Part shown: positions 53,501-64,000 of the stretch, one piece after another
Numbering within the stretch: the stretch's first letter is position 1
Layout of the letters: the number at the start of each line of letters is the position of its first letter
Origin: Symbiodinium natans
Taxonomy: Eukaryota > Sar > Dinophyceae > Suessiales > Symbiodiniaceae
DNA: 64,000 bases
Assembly: GCA_905221605.1 (NCBI GenBank)
Contig: CAJNDS010000691.1
Coordinates: 734,697 to 798,696, forward strand
Direction of reading: 5' to 3'
The notes under the pieces: model-generated
Database searches by the model: none
What the model was told of the DNA's origin: nothing
Seen by the model: only the letters and a program-made list of their open reading frames with translations
Made by a program: the position numbers and the translations under genes

Positions 53501-53623
53501 CTTGGGATGTTCCCCCCCGTATACTAACAGTCCTCAATAGGGATCATAGTACCCCCCCCCCCCCCCCCCCAGCCCATTATAATCCCCACTAAGGACTTTT
53601 AGTATAAGGGGGAACATCCCAAA
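53501..53623. mobile_element. MITE-like element, family D, with C tract
   Basis: CTTGGGATGTTCCCCCCCGT at the left and AAGGGGGAACATCCCAAAG at the right. The centre ATAGGGATCATAGTAC is followed by an ~18-nt C run absent from the copy at 27942-28042. Confidence 0.85.
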
Positions 53624-55565
53624 GGAGTCCCTTTCAGGGTTCAGGCTTTAGGGTTTAGGGTTTAGGGTTTAGGTGTTTTCCTGGGTTACACTTGGGTCTA
53701 GAGGTCCCTACGCCACTTCTGGATTTTATTGGATTCATGTCATTCAGATTGAGTTGGTGGTGCTCCTTGCCCAACCCAAGTGGATTTCATGCGTCCGGCT
53801 GGGACCCCTGTTTGGCGGCCGGGTTCCCTAAACCCTAAACCCTAAACCCTAAACCCTAAACCCTAAACCCTAAACCCTAAACCCTAAACCCTAAACCCTA
53901 AACCCTAATTGAACTCCAAACCCTAAACCCTAATTGCCCTAAACCCTAAACAAAACGGCAAGGACCTGTCGAAGGGCATCCTCGGAGGAGACCGCGATGT
54001 CTACTACCCCAGGTGGTTCCTGGGCGAGTGGGAGGTCCGGGGCCCTCAATAAAGAGGGTTCAGGGTTTAGGGTTTTGGGTTGTGGGTTTTGGGTTTTGGG
54101 TTTTGGGTTTAGGGTTCAGGGTTTGGGGCAGATATATATATATATATATACACATATCTGCATATATGCATATGCAACATACCCAAAGTTAAGGGCAGCT
54201 AGGGCGATAGCTACGCAGTTTGCTGAGGCATTCAAGGCACTCCAGGTGGAGCCTGTGCCCTAAACCCGATGAGCCCTATGCCTTCCATATAAGGGGTTAG
54301 GGTTTAGGTTTTTAGGGTTTACTGTAGGGTTTAGGTTTTTGGGTTAGGGTTTAGGTTTTGGGGATTTGTTTTTTGTTTGGTCTCCAGCCCTATCGACCCG
54401 ATTCGTGCCACATTCTGATCATGGGAAGCGTTCGAAATGCGGTTGCTCTGGATGCAAACCTTCCAGGCCCCTCTGTGTGGTGTGTATGGGTGGGTTGGGA
54501 CAGGATGCGAGCAGCCGTTTCATTGAAGAGTTGAAACCCAAAGCCCTAAAAACCCTAAATCTAGATAGGGCAGGTTTTCGGCTTGGCCTGTGGTTTAGGG
54601 CTTCGTTTAAGAGATTCGGATTAGGGCTTAGGGTTTAGGGTTTAGGGTGTGAGGTGTAGGGTTTAGGGTGGTTTCGGCTACGTAGCCGGGCTCAGAGTCG
54701 TAGATGTCAGGTGGGGCGGGCAGCTTGGGGCAGCGAGAGTTGTCCTCCTGAAAGACGCACCCTACACCCAAAACGAATGCGAGGTTACTACTGAAATCCT
54801 GGACCGAAGCCGTGACCCAAAACCCCAGCCCCGTTCAGTTACCCATTAGCCTTTGGTCCTTCTATAGTGGTACTGGTACTTGTGGAGGGTGGGGGGGGGG
54901 GGGGGGGGGGGGGGGGCAAATATCAAACCCTAAAACCCTAGAACCCTAAAACCCTAAAACCCTAAAACCCTAAAACCCGAAAACCCTAAAACCCTAAAAC
55001 CCTAAAACCCTAAAACCCCAGACCCTAAAACCCTAAAACCCCAAAACCCTAAAACCCTAAAACCCTAAAACCCTAAAACCCTGAAACCCTGAAACCCTGA
55101 AACCCTAAACCCTGAAACCCGAGTTCCCCTGCAGGCGACGACCGAGCTTGCTGCTGTTGAGTTTCCCCAAGGTGAAGCTGCCGCAGGTAATGAGGCGGCT
55201 CGAGCATTTCGCTCACACGCGCAGTAGGTTTAGGGTTTAGGGTTTAGGGTTTAGGGTTTAGGGTTTAGGGTTTAGGGTTTAGGGTTTAGGGTTTAGGGTT
55301 TAGGGTTTAGGGTTAGGCTTCTTTTTAGGAGTAGCTGGGGCTCTTTTTGCGGTACCAAGAATTCACGGGGGCACATCTTATAGTAGCCTCCTTCACCCGA
55401 AGGGCCATCAATGAGTGGTTGCGTGTCTGGGTTTACAGTGGTACCACAAAAGAGACATGGAAGTTTAGTCACCATGACAAGATCCTTCAGTACATAACAT
55501 GGTACCCTCTTTATGACAACTTAACTGCTTTTCCTCAACAAAGGGCCGGGCTTCACCGGGATCTA
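53624..55565. other. Gene-free stretch with telomeric and CCCTAAAA arrays
   Basis: CCCTAAA at ~53824-53910, (AT)n at ~54130-54151, G tract at ~54889-54916, an array of the 8-bp variant CCCTAAAA at ~54927-55118, and a clean TTTAGGG array at ~55227-55312. No gene recognised. Confidence 0.7.
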
Positions 55566-55734
55566 CTTGGTACTTCTTAGCCAATTATTACTGCACCTAT
55601 AACCATATTAGGGCACTGAAGGGGCTCTTTCAGTGGGTTATAAGTACAGTTATCCTAAACCCTAAACCCTAAACCCTAAACCCTAAACCCTAAACCATTT
55701 TAAGTACAATTTTAATTGGTTAATAAGTACCAAG
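55566..55734. mobile_element. MITE-like element, family C, carrying CCCTAAA
   Basis: CTTGGTACTTCTTAGCCAAT at the left and ATTGGTTAATAAGTACCAAG at the right. An internal run of about six CCCTAAA units lies before ATTTTAAGTACAATT. In reverse complement this aligns with the array position in the copy at 48242-48413. Confidence 0.85.
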
Positions 55735-55924
55735 AACCTCCCGGGAGAGCGAACGGGACCTTCCAGCAGAGTTGTGGGGTTCTGGGCCTCCCTTCAGGGT
55801 TTAGGGCTTTTAGGGTGTAGGGTTTAGGGTTTAGGGTTTAGGGTTTAGGTTTTAGGGTTTTAGGGTTTTAGGGTTTAGGGTTTAGGGTTTAGGGGTTAGG
55901 GGTTGGGGGTTAGGAGCCTGGAAG

Positions 55925-56455
55925 GGAATCTTTTTTTTTGCTCGCCCAGCTCTTTTCCTTTTCCTTCTTTTTGCTCGGCCAGCCGCGTCCCGAGCACAAA
56001 AAAACACACCCGTGGCCAGCTCTTTTCCTTTTCCTTCTTTTTGCTCGGCCAGCCGCGTCCCGAGCAAGCAAAAAAAAAAAGCGCGCGGAGTGTTTTCTTT
56101 GCTCGGCCAGCCGCGTCCCGAACAAAAAAATCGCACCCCTGAAGGAAGGCCCACACGACCCCCGGCCCGCAAGTGAGTGAGTGACCGGGTGCGTCCCGAG
56201 CAAAAAAAAAACGCGCGCGGGGAGTGTTTTTTTTGCTCGGCCAGCCGCGTCCCGAACAAAAAACAAATCGCACCCCTGAAGGAAGGCCCACACGACCCCC
56301 GGCCCGCAAGTGAGTGAGTGACCGGGCGCGTCCCGAGCAAAAAAAAAAAAACGCGCCCGGAGTGAATTTTGTTTTGCTCGGCCAGCCGCGTCCCGAGCAA
56401 AAAAAATAACGCGCCCAGAGTGTTTTTTTTTTGCTCGGCCAGCCGCGTGAGTTAC
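55925..56455. repeat. Array of GC-rich hairpins in A/T-rich linkers
   Basis: The unit TTTGCTCGGCCAGCCGCGTC followed by CCGAGCAAA recurs about seven times. TTTGCTCGG and CCGAGCAAA pair perfectly, so each unit is a 9-bp-stem hairpin, separated by T or A runs. A larger ~130-bp unit (from TCGCACCCCTGAAGGAAGGC) is duplicated at ~56129-56207 and ~56268-56345. The phenylalanine- and lysine-rich frames on both strands are translations of this repeat. Confidence 0.9.
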
Positions 56456-58900
56456 AAAAAGGCGTGTTGAGCAAAAAGCGTACGGAACAAAAAAACACTC
56501 TTACCGCCTGGAAGTATAGGTTGAACGATTTAGGATCTCTTTGGGCCATAGCGTTGACCCATTTCTTGTGTGTCGACTGTGCTAGCTCCCAACGGCAAGC
56601 TTTGAACAGGAATCTCTTCCAACCTAAGCCATACTCCTCTCGGCTTTCCTCAAACCATAGCTCCTTTTAAGGTAGTTACATGGTCCCTACCACATGGTCA
56701 CACAGTCCCTTACCTCCTTTAAAGGGGTTCTGAAGCATGGGCCCTTAGGTTGTATAGGGCATAAACCCTAAACCCTAAACCCTAAACCCTAAACCCTAAA
56801 CCCTAAAGCGAGGGTATATAAGGGGTCCCCTTTAGAAGGCGGTGCGGCAACGGGAGCTGCTGGGCACCCGCAAGGCTGAGGGTTTAGGGTTTAGGGTTTA
56901 GGGTTTAGGGTTTAGGATTTAGGGTTTAGGGTTTAGGGTTTAGGGTTTAGGGTTTGGGTTTCGGGTTTGGGGTTTAGGGTTTAGCGAGATTGCTGGAAAG
57001 ATTTTTAGAGTTTAAAGTCTTTTTGCGGTTTTGGGTCTTAGTAGCCCGGCGGTGCCCTTCACCCTTTTTGGGGGTTCTGGGTTCCCTGACGAAGTAGCCA
57101 ACCCCCCAAAAAGGGGTACCCTTATTGTCATTTTAATATGGGTACTGGGCTGCAAGAGGTCCAGCTGTGGAAGCCTTGAGGTAAAATAATTGGAAGGGAC
57201 TAGCGTACGTCTCGCTAAGCTACTGGTTCCACTTGTACAACACTAGAATACTGTACAGGGAGCCTCGGGGGCGGGCAACTGTGTCTTTGTAGTCCTTAAC
57301 CCTCAACACGGTAAACATACCAAATGTTTAAGTTACATTTCTGGCTAACCGACCGTGTTCGTAATTCCTGTGTCCTGTCTTGAAATCTGCAAGCCCACCC
57401 CCCAAAAAACCCTAAACTCAAAGTTACAGGATGCAAAAGCGCTGTGCTGTCTTCGGAATTCCTGCGTCCTGTCTTGAAATCTGCAGGTCCCACCCCTCCT
57501 AGACCCCAAGCCCTAAACCCTACAAACCCTAAACCCTAATCCCTAAACCCTAAACCCTAAACCCCTATACATCTGGAGCAGTCTTGAGAGGCAGTAGAGC
57601 GATACCCGCAGAAGTACGTCGACTTCGAGGGCGGCCTGGCCCAAAAGGCTTAGACTTTTAGGGTTGAGGCTTTAGGGTTTAGGGTAAACCCTAAAGCCTC
57701 AACCCTAAACCCTAAACCCTAAACCCTGTAGGGTTTTAGGTTTCCAGAGTTCTTGGGTTCCACGGTTCTAGTTCTCGGGTTCTCGGGTTAGCGTTCTTAA
57801 GGTTCCGGGATCGCCTGGGCGAGAATGCACGGTACAAGACCATACATTTTAGGCTGCGGGTCCTAGGGGACTTAGCTCGCACACACTAAAAAGTATATAT
57901 ATATATATATATATATGCATATAGTTATATATATATAGGTACATATACACCCTTGCCAAGTCCAAACCCTCAGAGAACCTAGCGGTGTGATCGTCAAGCT
58001 GCATCGTAAAGCCTAAACTATAACGACCTTCCAGCCTAAACCCTCAACCCTAAACCCTCAACCCTGAACCCTAAACCCTAAACCCACAGAGGCTCTTAAG
58101 GGTTTGGCGCTTTTGGGGTCAAAGAGCTTCCGGGAGATCTTGAGCTCCTTCGCAAGGGCAAGTCATCGCAGACAGGGCCTACAACATGCGAGGCACGGCG
58201 AGCATCCGGGTGCGTGGGTTCAGGGTTTGGGGCTTGGGGTTTAGGGTTTGGGGTTTGGGGTTTGGGGTTTGGGGTTTGGGGTCCCAAGAAAGCCCCGAGC
58301 TTTGTTTATTCCTTATTTTGCTATTAAAGACTGCTGCTTGGGCAATGTCGTTCTGTGGAACTGTTTGTGTAAATTGAACAATCCCAATAGTAGCACTACC
58401 AAAATCGTATGAATTTACTGGTTTTGTTTCCTAAACCCAAAAAGCCCTAAACCCTAAACCCTGAAAGCCCTAAACCCTGAACCCTAAGCCCACTGAAGCC
58501 CTAAACCCTAAACCCTAAACCCTAAACCCTAAACCCTAAACCCTAAACCCCAAACCCCAAACCCTAAACCCTAAACCCCAAACCCTAGGAAGGGGGTTTG
58601 GCCCCATGGAGGCTACGTCCGCGGCTCCGGCGGGGGGCCGCGCGCCTTCGAAGCGATCGACTGGGATCCCAAGAAGCCGAACATTCTTTCGGCCTCCTGG
58701 GCTTCAGTGGGTTTAGGGTTTAGGGTTTAGGGTTTGGGGTTTAGGGTTTAGGGTTTGGGGTTTAGGGTTTAGAGTTTAGGGTTTAGGGTTTAGGGTTTAG
58801 GGTTTAATTTAGGGTTTTCAGGGGGTTTAGGGCTTCGAAGGGTTCATGTGCAGTTAGCTATGGAGGACAACTTTGATAATAGCTTCGTATCACTTGATTT
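56456..58900. other. Gene-free stretch with telomeric arrays and a family-A MITE
   Basis: CCCTAAA at ~56763-56808, ~57500-57565 and ~58498-58588; TTTAGGG at ~56878-56985 and ~58708-58808; a MITE A copy at 57037-57158; a TTTAGGG/CCCTAAA face-to-face palindrome at ~57658-57728; AT tract at ~57895-57940; TTTGGGG run at ~58217-58282. A ~45-bp sequence (GAATTCCTGTGTCCTGTCTT and following) is repeated directly at ~57362 and ~57458 with small changes. Confidence 0.65.
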
Positions 58901-59955
58901 GGGTTTCTTACACCTTCAGCTTTAAGCTGAAGGGTTGGCAGTCTGGTTTGAGTTCCACCGGGGGTTCCGAGTGCTGGGGCGTAGGGCTGAGGATGAAGCT
59001 GACCCAGAGCGGTTTAGGATTTGGTGGTGGGTCTTGGAGTACTATACTTTAATACTTCTTTTGGTTTCTGGGTTCCTATTACAGCTACTTATACCTAAAA
59101 AGTACATACCTTTTTTCTAGGGTCTACTCCAAAGCTAAGGGTGTGTACGGCATGCTAGCATCACAAGTTACAAGCCAAAGCTAGTGTGATATCGGATTGT
59201 CCACCTGGCATCCAATTTTATTTTCTAAGGCACGGTTGCACGGTTCTGTTTTTGTTCATTCGATTGTTCTCACACCAGCAAGCATAATTGGAAAAGTTGT
59301 AATCATCCCAGTGGTCATCGAATGGGCTCTATCAAGAACAGAATCAAGAAAGTAGCGAGCTCAAGCATGACAAGCAATTAAGCTGCTCCGGTGTGCCCTG
59401 AGGTTACCATCAAAAGGGATGGCCTTTCCATCAAGACTGAAACACGGATCAAGAAGCGGTCTGTTGGCATCCCTGAAGGATCGATGTCACTAGACCTTAA
59501 ACCCTAAACCCGAGACCCTATAGACCCTAAATTGGTCGGCGGCTCTAAGCGTCCTTTTTTCGGACATGTGGGTTTAGGGTTTAGGGTGTAGGGTTTGGGG
59601 TTTAGCGTTTAGGGTTTAGGGTTTAGGGGTGGACTTGAGTGTACCAGGAAAGGTAGACTCCATCTTCACCCTCAGTTTGCTGGACATTGTGGGGTTCAGG
59701 GAGTGATGCACGTGGAGGATGTAATGGTGCACCTTGGGGACCAATAAGCCCTAAACCCTAAACACATCATTATCCCATTTTGGGGGGATCCTTTGGTCCC
59801 CAGGGCTTAGGGTTTAAGGTTTAGGGATTAGGGTTTAGAGTGATGACTGGGTAGGCCCTTAAATTGATTTTGCCAATCTTCCCTGATGGTTTGCAAGAGG
59901 ATCATATCCGAATATTATGCAGTGGGCGTCACGGGCCAACCTGGGTTCCGCAAGG
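58901..59955. other. Mostly unique stretch, no recognised gene
   Basis: Bases ~58860-59490 lack telomeric repeats. Frames are short, and the 61-codon plus frame at 58935-59120 ends in a hydrophobic stretch but resembles nothing I know. TTTAGGG-type runs resume at ~59569-59627. Confidence 0.5.
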
Positions 59956-60180
59956 ACTTTAGGGTTTAGGGTTTATAGGGTTTATAGGGTTTATAGGGTT
60001 TATAGGGTTTATAGGGTTTATGGGGTTTATAGGGTTTTATAGGGTTTATAGGGTTTATAGGGTTTAGTGCTTAGAGGGTTTATAGGGTTTATAGGGTTGT
60101 TAGGGTTTATAGGGTTTATAGGGGTTACAGGGTTTATAGGGTTTATAGGGTTTATAGGGTTTAGGGTTTAGGGTTTAGGG
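59956..60180. repeat. TTTATAGGG minisatellite
   Basis: About twenty units of the 9-bp TTTATAGGG (a TTTAGGG with an inserted TA), interrupted by TTTATGGGG, TTTTATAGGG and TTGTTAGGG forms, and ending in normal TTTAGGG. Confidence 0.9.
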
Positions 60181-60519
60181 CATCTCGCCGTGCAGCGGCA
60201 GTAAGTACCATGTGGAAATGGCGCCCCTACACACCCAGGGGTGTGGGGGGGGCGGCATGTCACGGGAAGGCATTTGTTTTCAGTGCAGTCCAGCAAGCAA
60301 TTTTCATTGGTGCTGGTCTCTTTCTCCCCACCGGCTGTGAGCTTCCATGGGCGAGGCCTTGATCTTGGAGGCACAGCACAGCCCTAGGGGCTGCATTCGA
60401 CCATTCTCCAATGGCACCGCCCATTGTCCATCCAGAAAAGGCGTGTCTGGCTGCCGGGTATAGTTCTGGGTCCAGGCACCCTAGTATAGGGTGGGTACGG
60501 CCTAAGCAGGTCGGGTGGG

Positions 60520-60765
60520 AATTTAGGGTTAGGGTTTAGGGTTTAGGGTTTAGGGTTTAGGGTTTAGGGTTTAGGGTTTAGGGTTTAGGGTTTAGGGTTT
60601 AGGGTTTAGGGTTTAGGGTTTAGGTTTAAGGGTTTAGGGTTTAGGGTTTAGGGTTTAGGGTTTAGGGTTTAGGGTTTAGGGTTTAGGGTTTAGGGTTTAG
60701 GGTTTAGGGTTTAGGGTTTAGGGTTTAGGGTTTAGGGTTTAGGGTTTAGGGTTTAGGGTTTAGGA
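60520..60765. repeat. Longest TTTAGGG array in the window
   Basis: About 245 bp of TTTAGGG, nearly perfect, with a truncated unit at the start and one slip (TTTAGGTTTAAGGG) near 60622. The G-rich strand is on the plus strand. Confidence 0.95.
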
Positions 60766-63700
60766 GCCACTGCCCTCATGGACAGCGCCCTATGCGCGCA
60801 GGACGCGATGACCTCTTCAACAGCAGCGAAGTCTACGTGCAAGTGCCTCCGGTGGTTCAAGTTGGGCATTGTAGGGTTTTAGGGTGTTAGGGTTTTAGGG
60901 GTTTAGGGGTTTAGGGTTTAGGGTTTCGGGTTTCGGGTTCAGGGGCATTGTAGCTTTAGGATGTGGATGTACGGGAATCGTGAAACTCTCTGATGCCTCC
61001 CAGTTTCTAGAGATCTTGTGCAAAGCTTGATCCGTTGGCGCGTGCTAAGACCTGAACCTTGAAAGTCAAAGGGCGGGTTGGAGAAAAAGGTTTAGCCATG
61101 CAAGACCATATTTACAGTTTTGTCCAAAGGGAAGCGAGGACATTTTGTGTTCCACACACGCGACACAAACGTTACAAACTACCACACACTATATATAGAC
61201 CCCGAAGCCCACCAAATAGTGATACCCTTGGCATACCTCAAGGTAGTAGCACACCTTTTTTTGCAAAATCCCCACACAAAAGGTAAGACCTATTTTGGAA
61301 CGCCCCCCATGCCCTAAACCGTAAACCCTCAGATGTGCCAACGCCCAGGAAGTCAGTGGCTCTGGCGGAAGCCGGGACAAGGTAACGCCCATCCGCTGTG
61401 TAAACAAGCGCCTTGGACGGGACTAGGGCCTGGGTTGAGGGTGGTTTTGGGGTTTAGGGTTTAGGGGTCAGGGTTTAGGGGGATTTTGGTTTCCCAAGTT
61501 TCTGCCCTCGCGCGTTTCACCCCTACCTAGACGAAGTAGCGCTGATAAAAGCCAAAAAGGTACATGTACCTCAGTTCACTCTTCCTTTGTTCAGGTGCAA
61601 GATTGCTCTCGGTAGGAGGAGGTGCAATACAGCATCCTTAGAAAGGCCCAACGCTGGCCATCATAGATACGCCCAGGGCCACCTGTGAACATAGCGTCGT
61701 TGCTTTTGCCAGGACGGCGATTCTTTTCCTAGTATTGCTCCTGTTGCTCATTCTTCTCATTGCTATATTGAGCACATGACCTACCAAAGGTTTAGTGTGC
61801 CCCTCCGCTCCTGCGCAGAAGACCCGCTTTGTTTCACGTCTAACTAGGCTTCAACCACCTGTGCCTAAGACATGAAGACGAAGCCCTAAACCCTAAGGCC
61901 CAATGTGTGGTATCTTCGCCAAGGTTCAAGAAGACCAGCGATTCGGAGATTTTGGTTCTGCAGCGTTTGGAGACCCTGTGCATGCTGCTGCTTACTGCTT
62001 CGGAAATTCCCTAAACCATAAACCTCAAACCGCTTAAGGGGCTCTGGACGTTTAGGATGATGGTTTCCACCGGAGGGCATGTGGTCTCAAGCCGTTTGAG
62101 CCGTTGCTAGCTCCAGACAGTGTCCTGAGGTTGATCGGCCTTATCTTTGTTGGGTTTTATGGCTTAAGATTTGGGGTTTAGGGTTGAGGTTCAGAGAAAG
62201 GTTTCTGGTGTAGGGATTCTAAGGGCTCAGGGCTTAGGGCTTAGGGTTTGTTAGTTTGAGGGTGATGGGGAGCTGCAGAGGGGCCATGTCCCCATGCTGT
62301 CCTGAGCGTCCATCGGGTATAGGCACTGTCAAGCCTGCTTACAGCCAAAACCTTTTAGCTGAAACCCTCAACCCTAAAGCCTAAACCTTCAAACCCCTAA
62401 ACCCTCATTAGACCCTAGACCCTAGACCATACACCCCAAACCCTAAACCCTTATGATCATCCCTAAACCCCTCTACGCCCTAATTCGTCCCTACATTAGA
62501 GAAAGCCTCAAGGCCCCCTACAAAAGTTAGTTCCAGACCAGGAGATTTTCCCGCGCCTGAACGGGGAGTTGGCTACAGACCTGGAGAAGCCCTCTGTCAT
62601 CTACAAGTACAAAGGCCTCACAGCTTCCTCATTTGCCGGACCTATGGGTTCAGAGTTTAGGAGGGTTTTAAGTTTAGGGCACCCCCGCACCCTAAACCCT
62701 AAAACCCTAAACCCCTAAAACCGTAAAACCCTAAAACCCTAAAGCCTAAAACCCTGAACCCTCAAAATACGGCACCCCTTGGACCCCTAAATGCATGCCG
62801 TTTCGACCATCTCAGGTCTTTTGCCCCGAAATCCCACCCCACAACACCCATGCACACGACTCAGCGTCAGACCTGTCAGTTTAGGGTTTGGGATCTTGGG
62901 TTTGAGGTTTAGGGTGACTATTCTCAACGGGTCCCGATCCAGGCCTCAAACCTAAACCCTAAAACGACCCGTTTTGGGGGCTTAAGTGCCTACGCAGGGC
63001 TCAGGGTTTAGGGTTTAGGGTTTAGGGCTGAGGGTTTAGGGCTCAGGCCTGGCGATGTTCAGGCCTGGCGATGTATGGGTACATGGACTCCCTGCGGCTC
63101 AAAGCCCCTTAAAAAGGCTCTCGAAAGTTTCGATCACTTGTTTAGGGTTTAGGGTTTAGGGTTTAGGAGTTTAGAATTAGGGTTTAGGAGTTTAGAATTC
63201 GGGTTTAGGAGTTTAGAATTAGAGTTTAGGGTTTAGGGTCTAGGGCTCAGCAGCTCATGTACGAGCTTTCACTCGTCGATCTCTTTCCTCACGTGACGGA
63301 GAAGTACCGACCCACCCAGGGATCCATAAATTTCAGAACATCTAAAGTTATCTATCATCTTCAGCTGCACCCTAAACCCTAAGCCTCGAACCCTGAACTC
63401 TATACCCTTGAACCGCAGGGCCTGCACTCGAACCCTAAAGCCTCGGCACTGAACCCTAAACCCCAGAATTCTAGGTTGCCGAGGACCATAATCTGAAAAA
63501 CTCCGGTGGCCGAGGACCGTAATCTGAAAAAAAAAAACACACCGGGGAGGAAAAGAACCAAATGTTGAAAACCGAAAAACGTTTATATACAAACAGGTAA
63601 GAGAGGGTTTAGGGCTTTGGGTTTGGGGTATCTACGTGTATTCCAGGGTCTAGAGACTCATACTGCCCAGCCATCGCGTGCCTCGCCAGGCGTCTTGACA

Positions 63701-64000
63701 CGGCAGCCGGACTCTCCGCTCTCACCCAACATCAAAGCGCTGTAGCGCGGTCCAAGGGAATCCAAACTTTCAGGGTTTAGGGTTTAGGGTTTACGGTCTT
63801 CGGGACCTGAAGCTACACAATTCGTATGGAATTCTGGGTAAACAAACCTTACAGAGCAAAGACTGTAATGTTTTTCCATTTGCAGTTTCATGGAAACCCT
63901 AATTAGACCTTGAACGACCCTAAACCCCAAACCCTAAACCCAGAACCCTAGAAACCCTAAACCGAAACCCTGAACCCTAAACCGGGGTTCACGGTTTAGA
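60766..64000. other. Gene-free stretch to the right edge
   Basis: Telomeric runs are shorter and sparser: ~60868-60942, ~61448-61485, ~62690-62760 (CCCTAAAA), ~63003-63040, ~63140-63242 and ~63768-63795. About 61500-61880 and 62470-62680 are unique with no recognised gene. The window ends in degenerate CCCTAAA and TTTAG units. Confidence 0.6.

Overview
The window most resembles nuclear DNA of a dinoflagellate (Symbiodiniaceae-like or a relative). Four things support this. (1) Both copies of a long terminal repeat carry CCATTTTGGCTCAAG, the 3' 15 nt of the dinoflagellate spliced leader. (2) An IS630/Tc1-mariner transposase has the diverged form that I recall from dinoflagellate proteomes. (3) A multi-pass membrane protein gene has the motifs CINQDD, LVLWDPSYTQRLW and CYCCSVGH, a type I associate with dinoflagellates. 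(4) The telomere-type repeat is TTTAGGG, compatible with dinoflagellates though shared with plants and other algae. The family recollections are from memory and unverified.

Most of the 64 kb is gene-poor. It is filled with short interstitial (TTTAGGG)n/(CCCTAAA)n arrays in both orientations, usually every few hundred bases. Between them lie small inverted-repeat (MITE-like) elements in several families, G/C homopolymers, AT microsatellites, a roughly 750-bp TAG microsatellite, minisatellites and large foldback structures. Several telomeric arrays sit inside MITE copies, and one splits a coding exon between 28-bp near-identical direct repeats. The arrays are therefore insertions and mobile cargo, not only old chromosome ends.

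Three regions hold recognisable genes. (a) 10.5-15.7 kb is a 5.2-kb block bounded by identical 237-bp direct repeats. It carries a frameshifted Rep-like gene (HUH endonuclease plus SF3 helicase), a G/C-armed foldback, and a frameshifted IS630/Tc1-mariner transposase. (b) 18.9-23.7 kb, plus strand, is a dinoflagellate-type membrane protein gene broken up by telomeric arrays and a MITE. It follows a degenerate satellite of about 100-bp units and possibly an upstream first exon.

(c) 32.4-41.1 kb is an apparently young LTR retrotransposon on the minus strand. It has identical 218-bp LTRs, a 5-bp TAGGG target duplication inside a telomeric array, a polypurine tract, and a primer site matching the anticodon arm of initiator tRNA-Met. 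No reverse transcriptase, integrase or protease is visible. Its coding capacity is RNA-binding: WW-like, S1-like, tandem MLLE/PABC-like, SAM-like and many CCCH zinc-finger segments. The blocks run minus/plus/minus, as if the middle were inverted. This spliced-leader-bearing, polymerase-less LTR element is the best candidate for an undescribed system. From 41 to 64 kb I find only repeats and telomeric filler.
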